From the NCBI RefSeq assembly GCF_025060895.1, contig NZ_JANZKV010000002.1, positions 1-39,923 of the forward strand: a DNA stretch of 39,923 nt. The letters run 5' to 3'. The position numbers and the translations under genes were made by a program. Origin of the DNA: Stieleria sedimenti. GTDB lineage: Bacteria; Planctomycetota; Planctomycetia; Pirellulales; Pirellulaceae. The notes below the pieces were generated by a model, which worked only from the letters and a program-made list of their open reading frames with translations, was not told where the DNA came from and ran no database searches. This document shows, one piece after another, positions 33,259 to 39,923 of this stretch. Position 1 is the stretch's first letter; every line of letters starts with the position of its first letter.

Positions 33259-34557
33259 CTATTCGTTCGGCGACTCGTCGGTCGTAGAACCGCTGGCGGT
33301 CAGCGACGCTTGCAAGATCGGACTCCCTTCGGTACTCAACTCAATTTCCGTCGGTGCAACCTCGCTACCGGGGCGGGCCCGCTGCAATCCCTCCAACACA
33401 AAACTTTCGCCCCGGTCCAGACCTTCTTCGACCAAGACCCAGCCGTCCAGTCGCTGACCCAAGACAACCTCGCGCCGCTCGACGCGATTGTCTTCGCCGA
33501 CGACCAGCACGAATTGGCCCATTGGACTTCGTGCGACGGCACGTTCAGGAATCAGCAGAGCGGATTCGATCGTCTGGATCGGCAACCGGATCATCACAAA
33601 CATACCCGGCAGCAGTTGTCGATCGGCATTGTCAAACACGGCGCGCAAGGAGAACGTTCCGGTCGATTGTTCGATCCCCTCTTGATCCACGTAGTTCAAT
33701 CGTCCCGTCAGAAATTCTTTCTTCGTCGTGTCCCGCTGAAGATAGACGGCAATCTTCGACCACTCTTGCGGTGTATTGCGTCTGTCTTGGTCGATCGGCA
33801 TGTTGTCCATCAGTTCGAGCAATTGCTGGTCGCTGAGGCTGAAATTGGCGAAGATCTCTCGCTGATCGACGACCGTCGCCAGGGGCGTCCCGACTTGCAC
33901 CAGGTTGCCGAGTTTGACTTCTGTTTTCGTCACCCGTCCCTCGATCGGGGCGCGCACCGTGGTGTACTCCAGATCCAGCTCGGCCTGGGCGAGCTCGGCG
34001 TCGGCTTGCAACTGTTTCGCCTTTTCCGCTTCGACGTTGGCCGCCGCGGCCTGCCGCTGTGCCAGTGCCGAATCGCGAGCCGCTTCGGCGGCATCCAGTG
34101 CCGACTGCGATCCCGCATTGGAATCGAACAGCCGCTTCTCGCGGTCATACTGACTGGTGACGTTTTTGACTTCCGCTTCTGCCGTCGCTTGTGCGGCCTC
34201 GGCGACAGCCACCGCCGCCTTGGCGGCTTCAACCGCCGCCGCCGCGGATTTTTGGATCGCGCGATACGTATCCGGTTCAATCTTGTAAAGCTCGTCGCCG
34301 GTTTGGACACGTTGCCCCGGTTCAAACAGGATTTCTTGAACAAATCCGCTCACCCGCGATCGGACCTCTGCGGCTTCAACCGGTTCGGTCTGGCCATTTT
34401 GTTCCAGGAACAGCGTCAAAGACTGCTGGATCGGCTTGGCCGTCGTCACAGTCGGTGGCGGAGGCGGGACATAGTCATTGCTCGCGCCGGAGCATCCCGA
34501 GAGCAAGCCACAGCCGACCATCAGCAAGCCCACTGCATAAAACCGATGTTGAGTCAT
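33259..34557 (-). CDS. RND periplasmic adaptor lipoprotein (AcrA/MFP-like)
   Basis: This 432-residue membrane-fusion protein joins the RND permease to an outer-membrane channel. ATG 34557 is chosen because it gives a lipoprotein signal with lipobox LLSGC and lipidated C22, followed by a Pro-rich tether; the frame continuing upstream (to 34791) is not coding-like. A biotinyl-lipoyl part lies at about 60-90 (SRVSGFVQEILFEPGQRVQTGDELYKI), a long Ala/Lys/Glu coiled-coil hairpin at about 95-195, the second lipoyl half near VRAPIEGRVTKTEVKLGNLV, and a beta-barrel follows. It precedes the permease gene by 52 bp in the same direction. Confidence 0.93.
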   Translation of the reverse strand: MTQHRFYAVGLLMVGCGLLSGCSGASNDYVPPPPPTVTTAKPIQQSLTLFLEQNGQTEPVEAAEVRSRVSGFVQEILFEPGQRVQTGDELYKIEPDTYRAIQKSAAAAVEAAKAAVAVAEAAQATAEAEVKNVTSQYDREKRLFDSNAGSQSALDAAEAARDSALAQRQAAAANVEAEKAKQLQADAELAQAELDLEYTTVRAPIEGRVTKTEVKLGNLVQVGTPLATVVDQREIFANFSLSDQQLLELMDNMPIDQDRRNTPQEWSKIAVYLQRDTTKKEFLTGRLNYVDQEGIEQSTGTFSLRAVFDNADRQLLPGMFVMIRLPIQTIESALLIPERAVARSPMGQFVLVVGEDNRVERREVVLGQRLDGWVLVEEGLDRGESFVLEGLQRARPGSEVAPTEIELSTEGSPILQASLTASGSTTDESPNE

Positions 34558-34627
34558 TGTCTTGAAGGAGAGGGAGGAGTACGGAACGTTGGTAGAGGGG
34601 GGGGGCGGGGCAGCGTTTCCGCTCTTG

Positions 34628-34876
34628 TCAGTGAATCGCGATCCGCAGTGCGAGGTACGGTACCAGATTGAAAACCAGCACGAGCAGCTTGTAATTCGCC
34701 AAGTAGCGAAAGTACTCCCGTCGAAGGTCATGACGTTCCAAATGAAACCATTTTTGGTGCAGCCGCCCCACGGCTCCTCCGCAACCTGCAATCATTGCTG
34801 TGCTGAGCGTCAGTATGCCTAAATTGATGAGCGTGCACCAACCGAGTGCCGAAAGCACTACTTCCCACGATGTCAT
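34628..34876 (-). CDS. Small DUF6868-like two-helix membrane protein
   Basis: This 82-residue protein starts at ATG 34876; earlier in-frame codons give an Arg/Lys-rich non-family extension. Two hydrophobic segments, at about 6-32 (SALGWCTLINLGILTLSTAMI) and 62-80 (KLLVLVFNLVPYLALRI), flank a basic loop with FHLERHDLRREYFRYLANYK. The pattern resembles DUF6868 small membrane proteins, function unknown. It lies 71 bp upstream of the RND adaptor on the same strand and may be co-transcribed, and 94 bp from the divergent K+-channel gene. Confidence 0.75.
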   Translation of the reverse strand: MTSWEVVLSALGWCTLINLGILTLSTAMIAGCGGAVGRLHQKWFHLERHDLRREYFRYLANYKLLVLVFNLVPYLALRIAIH

Positions 34877-34970
34877 GATGGTTCCCCACTTGTTTTTTTG
34901 ATCACGAGCCGGCTTGGATGGGACCTCACGATGCACCGACCTGATCGTGCACCTTTCGCCCTTTGAACGA

Positions 34971-35681
34971 ATGACGATGCCCGACCCACTGCCCGATTCC
35001 CAAACCAATCATCGCCGACTCGGCCATCTGGAACTACTGATCGCATTGATCTCGATGGTCGTCTTGCAGAGTTTTCTTTCGTCGGACAACCGATGGCAGC
35101 GGGTTACACTCAACGTGATGTTCTTAATTGTAGTGTTTTCGTCGATGAGATCATTGTCGGCGTCAAAATTTAGAATGTGGGCAACGGTCGTGTTGGGGGG
35201 CGTCGCGTATGGACTGTCGTGGATTGATGAGCTACAGACATCGAGACTGGTGACCGGCACCGTCCACGCGTGCTTTATCACGGTATTTGGGTTGCTGATC
35301 AGCGCGCTGGCCGCAAATGTGTTTTGCGACGGACCGGTCGACGCAAATCGAATCCTCGGTGCGATATCGATCTACTTTCTGATCAGTCTCGCCTGGGCCT
35401 TCATTTACGCATTGATCGAATTGTGTCTCCCCGGTTCCTTTCGCTTTCCGTCCAAGGCAGTGGCCGACGAAGCCCATCCTGGTTTTGTGGGCGAATTCGT
35501 TTACTTCAGCAACGTCACGTTGACCACGCTCGGTTATGGAGACATGGTTCCGCTTTCGCCACCGGCTCGCATGTTTGCGTCGCTCCAGGCCATGGCCGGC
35601 CAGCTGTACGTCGCGATAGTGATCGCCCGTTTGGTCGGGCTTCAGATTTCGCAAACGGCGGATCAGGCGAACACTTCGTGA
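34971..35681 (+). CDS. Potassium-channel-type membrane protein
   Basis: This 236-residue membrane protein has about six hydrophobic segments (19-36, 45-60, 68-84, 97-117, 128-150, 203-225) with a pore loop between the last two. The selectivity filter TLGYGD is at 186-191, identical to that of typical K+ channels. Upstream of the pore, an acidic turn (ADEAHPGFVGEF) is present. No voltage-sensor arginine ladder and no cytoplasmic ligand-binding (RCK or cNMP) domain are visible. ATG 34971 or 34977 are both possible; TTG 34914 adds 19 poor residues. It could set K+ permeability or act as a simple leak channel. It converges with the SHD1 gene with 13 bp between stops. Confidence 0.85.
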   Translation: MTMPDPLPDSQTNHRRLGHLELLIALISMVVLQSFLSSDNRWQRVTLNVMFLIVVFSSMRSLSASKFRMWATVVLGGVAYGLSWIDELQTSRLVTGTVHACFITVFGLLISALAANVFCDGPVDANRILGAISIYFLISLAWAFIYALIELCLPGSFRFPSKAVADEAHPGFVGEFVYFSNVTLTTLGYGDMVPLSPPARMFASLQAMAGQLYVAIVIARLVGLQISQTADQANTS

Positions 35682-35694
35682 GCCCGCAGAGGCG

Positions 35695-36633
35695 TTATCG
35701 GCTGACCTTGCGAATCGGTCCGACGGTGAATCCGGGGTACTGCTGAAGCGCGTTGAACCTCGCTTGTTGACTGTTGCGTCCGGGGACGACGACCCAAGTC
35801 GGTGCCGCCATGTTTCCGTTGTTGGGGTACAGCGTGACTTCCCAAAAACTGGTCAGCCCTGCCGTGACGGAATTCATCGCCAGGTTGGCAACCGCGATCT
35901 CGCGATTGATCGCGCGCTGGTGTTGCATCGCGGCGGCCATCGATTGCAAGCGAAACGACTCGTCATTCTTGGCTTCGTAATCCTCTTGCCCGGCATCACC
36001 GTGGGCCGCGAGCCATTCATCCCAACCGGCCTTCAAGATCTTCAAGCTTTCGTTGCTGAACAAGAAGAATGGCACGGTGTATTCGTTTCCGTCCTTGAGT
36101 TCGATCACGACTCCCTCGATATCAAAAACCCGCGGCTCCCCTTTTTGCTTGACGAGCCAAGCGTCGAACTTTCGGTCATCGACGTCTTGGAGCCCTTCAA
36201 GATGCTCCAAACTTTTTCGCACGATCACCTGGTAGACCGGTGGAAGCGACTTGTATTGCCGATCGTTGACCCATGATTTTGCGCGGCGTCGCTGCACGGT
36301 GACGTTCATTTTCGCGTAGTCGACGATCCGGCCGACCAGCCGATAGCCGTCTTTCATCGTCCACGCTTGTTCCTGGTCCAAGTTCGCCTCGGAGAGCTGC
36401 GATGCTTCTTCGCTCTGCAGGTATTTCTTGTCGGCGTCCGAGAGTGCGTCGATCGCGAACATGCCCATCTCTCCGTCGGCCCTCTGGACGACGACGTGTT
36501 CATGATTGAACGCGAACAGTTCCGCATCGATTGTGTAGACACCCGTCTTGTCGGTCCAGATTCGAGCGTGCGCGGCGACGGTGAATCCACTGCAGACGAG
36601 GGCGAGGGCGAGCAGACGAGAAACGGCATGCAT
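35695..36633 (-). CDS. Secreted SHD1-domain planctomycete protein
   Basis: This 312-residue exported protein starts at ATG 36633; a TTG five codons upstream is less likely. The signal peptide is MHAVSRLLALALVCSGFTVAAHA. A SHD1 domain, named for yeast Sla1 and widespread in planctomycetes, follows directly: RIWTDKTGVYTIDAELFAF, VVVQRADGEMGMFAIDALS and a DADKKYLQ end at about 24-72. A second beta-rich part from about 90 resembles it (GYRLVGRIVDYAKMNVTVQ). The C-terminus is helical and ends with a Trp/Pro/Asn-rich segment. Its partner is unknown. It follows the minus-strand ECF sigma gene by 83 bp. Confidence 0.82.
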   Translation of the reverse strand: MHAVSRLLALALVCSGFTVAAHARIWTDKTGVYTIDAELFAFNHEHVVVQRADGEMGMFAIDALSDADKKYLQSEEASQLSEANLDQEQAWTMKDGYRLVGRIVDYAKMNVTVQRRRAKSWVNDRQYKSLPPVYQVIVRKSLEHLEGLQDVDDRKFDAWLVKQKGEPRVFDIEGVVIELKDGNEYTVPFFLFSNESLKILKAGWDEWLAAHGDAGQEDYEAKNDESFRLQSMAAAMQHQRAINREIAVANLAMNSVTAGLTSFWEVTLYPNNGNMAAPTWVVVPGRNSQQARFNALQQYPGFTVGPIRKVSR

Positions 36634-36716
36634 GGCAGATTTTCCCAAAAAGTGAACAGCGAGGGGCCTCTAAACTAGTTTGTCGACGGCTGGGACGTAA
36701 GTGTCCAATCGGCCCT

Positions 36717-37403
36717 TCACCTCGGCCGCCGACTTTCACCCCCCTCCGGAACCCTGGAATCCGCCTGCACCAACGCGGGGACATTGGGGCGCCGTGCCTG
36801 GCCGGCGGGTATGCCGGAGACCGAATCCAGGTGGGCCAGTTCATCGCGAAGTCGCTCACGGGCCCTGGAAAGACGGCTGCGGACGGTCCCCAGGGGAATC
36901 TCCATGATCTCCGCGATTTCCCGGTACGAACGCTCTTCGAACTCGCGAAGCAACAGAATCTTCCGGTGACGCAGTTCGATCTCGCCGAGCGCCCTGCGTA
37001 GCATCGCGACGTGCTCCTGCCGCTCCAGCGGCACGTGCGGTTGCGACGACTCCGGTGCCGAGGTGCTCGACTCCGCCCCGCAGACTTCCAGGCTGATTTC
37101 GTCTCGACACGAGCGTGAGCGGCTCACGCTCGTGTTCCAGGCGATTCGGTAAATCCAAGTGTAAAGTTGGCTCTTATGCTGAAAACCCGACAGATGCTGA
37201 AATGCTTTGATAAACGTCTCCTGGACGATGTCTTCGGCATCATGCCGACTTCCGGTGTGCACCAGCATGCTCGTGAACAACCGATCTTGATAGCGATTGA
37301 CGAACTCGCCAAACGCTCGCTGCTCTCCCCGCAACATCCGCTGCACCAAATTGCGGTCTCCTCGACCGTCGTCCCGATGGCGTTTCTTGACTTGGGTTAT
37401 CAT
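36717..37403 (-). CDS. ECF-type RNA polymerase sigma factor (RpoE-like)
   Basis: This 228-residue sigma-70 protein has region 2 at about 20-90 (YQDRLFTSMLVHTGSRHDAEDIVQETFIKAF, then QLYTWIYRIAWN) and region 4 at about 135-190 (LGEIELRHRKILLLREFEERSYREIAEIMEIPLGTVRSRLSRARERLR). Region 3 is missing, as in ECF factors. The ~35-residue C-terminal tail is Pro/Arg-rich and atypical, and no anti-sigma gene is adjacent. ATG 37403 is the start. It is divergent from the second ECF gene with 128 bp between starts, so the two may share control. The SHD1 gene follows and could be a target or operon member. Confidence 0.92.
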   Translation of the reverse strand: MITQVKKRHRDDGRGDRNLVQRMLRGEQRAFGEFVNRYQDRLFTSMLVHTGSRHDAEDIVQETFIKAFQHLSGFQHKSQLYTWIYRIAWNTSVSRSRSCRDEISLEVCGAESSTSAPESSQPHVPLERQEHVAMLRRALGEIELRHRKILLLREFEERSYREIAEIMEIPLGTVRSRLSRARERLRDELAHLDSVSGIPAGQARRPNVPALVQADSRVPEGGESRRPR

Positions 37404-37531
37404 GGTGAAGACTGCGCTCAGAGGGCTCGGGAAATGAACTCGGGCACTGTTGGTGCCGACACTGACGCGGCGCCACCGACCACCATCCGCAGCGGAATTT
37501 GGGATTTTTTTTGCAATCCGAGGAAAGAGAC

Positions 37532-38101
37532 TTGGAACCCATTTCGACCAGCGACCTGGTCAATCAGGCGGTTTCCGGCGACCGGGCCGCTGCCGATCAA
37601 TTGATCCAACAGGTCTATCAAAAGCTGCGTGACCTGGCGGGGGAACTGCTGCGGCATGAGTCTCCGGCCCACACCCTGCAGCCGACGGCCCTGGTCAACG
37701 AGGCCTACATGCGGATGGTGGATCAGAATCGAGTCGACTGGAAAGGGGCGACTCACTTCTATGCCGTCAGTGCAAGAATGATGCGACGCATCTTGGTCGA
37801 TCACGCGCGAGGTAAGAAACGCGATAAACGTGGCGGCGGCATGGACCGAATCCGGCTCAGCGATGATCTTTGCGTGACCAAACGCAACGACGAAGATGTC
37901 CTGGCGGTCGACGACGCCATCAAGAAATTGGCAGCACTGCAACCGCGGCAAGCCCAGATTGTGGAACTGCGTTTCTTTGGCGGTTTATCTGTCGCCCAGG
38001 TCGCCGAAACATTGAGCGTTTCGAAGCGAACCGTCGAAGCCGATTGGACCTTCTTGCGGGCTTGGCTGCGTCGCGAGTTGTCGGGATCAAACATCGCATG
38101 A
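37532..38101 (+). CDS. ECF sigma factor, TIGR02999-like
   Basis: This 189-residue sigma factor has region 2 at about 12-80 (QPTALVNEAYMRMVDQ, HFYAVSARMMRRILVDHARGKKRDKRGGG) and region 4 at about 115-180 (LAALQPRQAQIVELRFFGGLSVAQVAETLSVSKRTVEADWTFLRAWL). This layout and the HARGKKR motif match the TIGR02999 ECF group, abundant in planctomycetes and often next to protein kinase genes. TTG 37532 is preferred because AGGAA lies 6 nt upstream; TTG 37499 adds 11 residues. Its stop overlaps the start of the kinase gene (ATGA), implying coupled expression and kinase control of this sigma factor. Confidence 0.9.
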   Translation: MEPISTSDLVNQAVSGDRAAADQLIQQVYQKLRDLAGELLRHESPAHTLQPTALVNEAYMRMVDQNRVDWKGATHFYAVSARMMRRILVDHARGKKRDKRGGGMDRIRLSDDLCVTKRNDEDVLAVDDAIKKLAALQPRQAQIVELRFFGGLSVAQVAETLSVSKRTVEADWTFLRAWLRRELSGSNIA

Positions 38102-39831
38102 GTCCGGACGATTTTCAAAACGCGCAGCAGCTTTTTCTTCAGGCCATCAAGCAACCGGCGGGGCAACGTGAAGACTTCGTGCGCCGGCACAGCCGGTCCG
38201 ATGCAGTGCGTGACGAAGCTCTCTCGTTGCTGAACTTCCATGACAACGAAACGCTGCTGCCGGACACTGCGGTTTGCGTGGATAGTCTGCCGCGAAACAT
38301 CGACGAAACGGTTCAGCTGCAAAGCGGTCAGGGATCTGCCGGGAAGGGGCCGGCCAGCGAGCGTTCGGGAAGTTCGCCGTCGGTTATCGGGTTGCTGGAC
38401 ATCGAACCGTCGGACGCTCTGTCTCAACGATTCGCCCGATCGACGAACCAGCTTTTGCGTCATCGCCTGATTGCGGCAACCTACGTCCTCAGCGCCATGT
38501 TGGTGTTCGTCACGATCGTCTCGGCCGCAATCGGCGAATTGCATTGGGTGCGTTTGGTTGTCCGCTGCATCACACTGAGTTTTCTGGGCAGTTGTTGTTG
38601 GTACCTGAAGAAGCATTTGATTGTCCCGCGACGAGTGCTGCGTCGTCTGGAACTGGTGATCATTGCCACACCGCTTGTTGAACTGAGCTTGATCCAGTGG
38701 TTCGAATCAACGGACATGCTTGCACAAGGCGACGCGATCCAGATCGAAGAGTTTCGAGCGATCGCGTTTACCGCCGCTTCGATTTACATCGCCGTTTATG
38801 GCATGTTTATTCCGTCCAATTGGCGGCGGACGGCAGTCGTGACCGGCCTGATCGCGCTGCTGCCCACGGCGGTCTCTGTCGCGCATCAAGTCGTTTATAC
38901 GTATCCGCCAGGCGTCCAGTGGATGAACTTCTTGAATCCCACCCTGATCCTGGCGATGGCATTTGCCGCGACCGTCGGTTCGGGAATCGTGCATCGCGTT
39001 CGCCGCGAAGCGGAATCGGCAAAGTACTACGGACAGTACCAGCTGATCGAAGAAATCGGTCGCGGCGGCATGGGCGTTGTCTATCTCGGTAAACACCAGA
39101 TGCTCAAGCGACCGGCCGCGATCAAGCTGATCCGTGGAGAAGCCGCCGGTAGCCCTGATGCAATTGCTCGGTTCGAAAAAGAAGTCCAGGCGACCGCAAC
39201 GTTGTCGCACTGGAATACAGTGCAAATCTACGACTATGGCATCACCGATTCGCACGACTTTTATTGTGTCATGGAATACCTCCGCGGCATGACCTTGCAA
39301 CAGAGGCTGATTCAACGTCAGACGCTTGATCTCAAGCCAACGATGGACATCGCGATTCAACTGTGCGATGGATTGCAAGAGGCCCATCGCAAGGGGCTGG
39401 TGCATCGGGACATCAAGCCGGCGAACATTTTTCTGGCTGAAGTCGGCGGGTTTCCCGATGTCGTCAAGCTGTTGGACTTTGGGCTCGTCGTTACCAAGGC
39501 CGAAACCGCCGGCGAAAACGCAGCCGTCGTCGGCGGCACGCCCGCGTACATGTCGCCCGAACAGATCCGTGGCGATTCCCTAGACGGTCGCAGTGACATC
39601 TATGCGATCGGTTGCGTGTTGATGGAGTGCCTGACGGGCGATCCTCCCTTTCAAGCGTTCCAGGTCTCGCAGCTGGTCGCCGACCATCTTTTTCGGGTAC
39701 CCGATCTCACGCCACTGGCCCAAATCGATTTCGCACTGCCCAGGCTGTTGGAGAAGTGTTTGGCAAAAAAAGCCGAAGATCGATTTGCCGATGTCGGCCA
39801 GTTGCGCGACGCTTGCCACCAATGGGCCTAG
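38098..39831 (+). CDS. Membrane-anchored Ser/Thr protein kinase with C-terminal kinase domain
   Basis: This 577-residue protein has its kinase domain at the C-terminus, behind the membrane part. Residues 1-120 are soluble and acidic; about six hydrophobic helices follow (123-145, 152-170, 184-201, 220-238, 244-263, 280-298). The kinase starts at about 311: GRGGMG loop 321-326, K343 in AIK, helix-C E360 or E362, HRDIKPAN with D438 and N443, DFG 460-462, SPE 486-488, so all catalytic residues are present. No sensor such as PASTA or WD40 is fused; the membrane block may sense signals. ATG 38098 overlaps the sigma stop by 4 bases. The longer frame upstream to 37870 is the sigma gene read in another frame. 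Confidence 0.92.
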   Translation: MSPDDFQNAQQLFLQAIKQPAGQREDFVRRHSRSDAVRDEALSLLNFHDNETLLPDTAVCVDSLPRNIDETVQLQSGQGSAGKGPASERSGSSPSVIGLLDIEPSDALSQRFARSTNQLLRHRLIAATYVLSAMLVFVTIVSAAIGELHWVRLVVRCITLSFLGSCCWYLKKHLIVPRRVLRRLELVIIATPLVELSLIQWFESTDMLAQGDAIQIEEFRAIAFTAASIYIAVYGMFIPSNWRRTAVVTGLIALLPTAVSVAHQVVYTYPPGVQWMNFLNPTLILAMAFAATVGSGIVHRVRREAESAKYYGQYQLIEEIGRGGMGVVYLGKHQMLKRPAAIKLIRGEAAGSPDAIARFEKEVQATATLSHWNTVQIYDYGITDSHDFYCVMEYLRGMTLQQRLIQRQTLDLKPTMDIAIQLCDGLQEAHRKGLVHRDIKPANIFLAEVGGFPDVVKLLDFGLVVTKAETAGENAAVVGGTPAYMSPEQIRGDSLDGRSDIYAIGCVLMECLTGDPPFQAFQVSQLVADHLFRVPDLTPLAQIDFALPRLLEKCLAKKAEDRFADVGQLRDACHQWA

Positions 39832-39923
39832 GTAAAAAAGGATTCGGCAACCGTTGGTGTTTAGCCTTGAGGCGACTCCTTGTCGCTGCTGCACAGCGGC
39901 CCAGGGCGGCTCAAGCCCAATAC
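39832..39923. other. Window end, non-coding
   Basis: These 92 bp after the kinase stop contain a CGCTG/CAGCG mini-stem and a CTTGAG...CTCAAG inverted pair, suggesting another short intergenic repeat. The window ends before this can be judged. Confidence 0.35.

Noticed and set aside
1-39923. CRISPR array, integron, prophage or insertion sequence
   Set aside because: No regularly spaced 25-40 bp repeats, integrase, transposase or phage structural gene was seen; the repeats present are short, hairpin-type and dispersed.

Overview
The window looks like chromosomal DNA from a planctomycete, most likely a Pirellulaceae (Rhodopirellula/Rubripirellula-like) bacterium. This is inferred from family content: two formylglycine-type sulfatases, SHD1 and DUF1571 proteins, HEAT-like and EF-hand secreted proteins, a TIGR02999-type ECF sigma factor coupled to a membrane Ser/Thr kinase, GC-rich coding sequence, sparse Shine-Dalgarno sites and many REP-like intergenic hairpins. 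No rRNA, CRISPR array, transposase, integrase or phage gene was found.

Layout. 0.1-2.7 kb (-): two tandem PLP trans-sulfuration enzymes overlapping by ATGA. 2.8-6.3 kb (+): two HEAT-like planctomycete proteins. 6.3-9.8 kb: a tRNA with CAT anticodon and its promoter, a membrane protein with a duplicated YcxB-like module, a zinc-ribbon protein, two possible small membrane proteins, and much repeat-rich non-coding DNA. 9.8-12.7 kb: a patatin-like lipase, a probably truncated gene and a secreted protein. 12.9-16.1 kb: a divergent PanB-fold protein, a secreted protein with about ten EF-hand loops and a SIMPL-domain protein. 16.4-20.1 kb: two convergent sulfatases. 20.1-25.1 kb (-): an AI-2E/PerM-type permease, a CBS-HEPN protein, a secreted Gly/Tyr/Ser-rich protein and a DUF1571 protein. 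25.3-29.6 kb: a serine beta-lactamase-family hydrolase (+), then an alpha/beta hydrolase followed by an MMPL/RND membrane protein (-). 30.1-34.6 kb (-): an HAE1 RND pump and its lipoprotein adaptor. 34.6-36.6 kb: a DUF6868 membrane protein, a K+-channel protein and an SHD1 protein. 36.7-39.8 kb: two divergent ECF sigma genes, one overlapping a membrane-anchored Ser/Thr kinase gene.

Likely joint functions: methionine/cysteine metabolism (the PLP pair), sulfated polysaccharide use (sulfatases), efflux (RND pump plus adaptor) and envelope signalling (ECF/kinase pair). No complete new defence or mobile system is visible. The best leads are the CBS-HEPN protein, the PanB-fold protein apparently lacking its metal ligands, the membrane-first kinase coupled to its sigma factor, and several intergenic repeat families: a two-hairpin element of about 167 bp, twin-unit 11-bp repeats and a 40-bp dyad.
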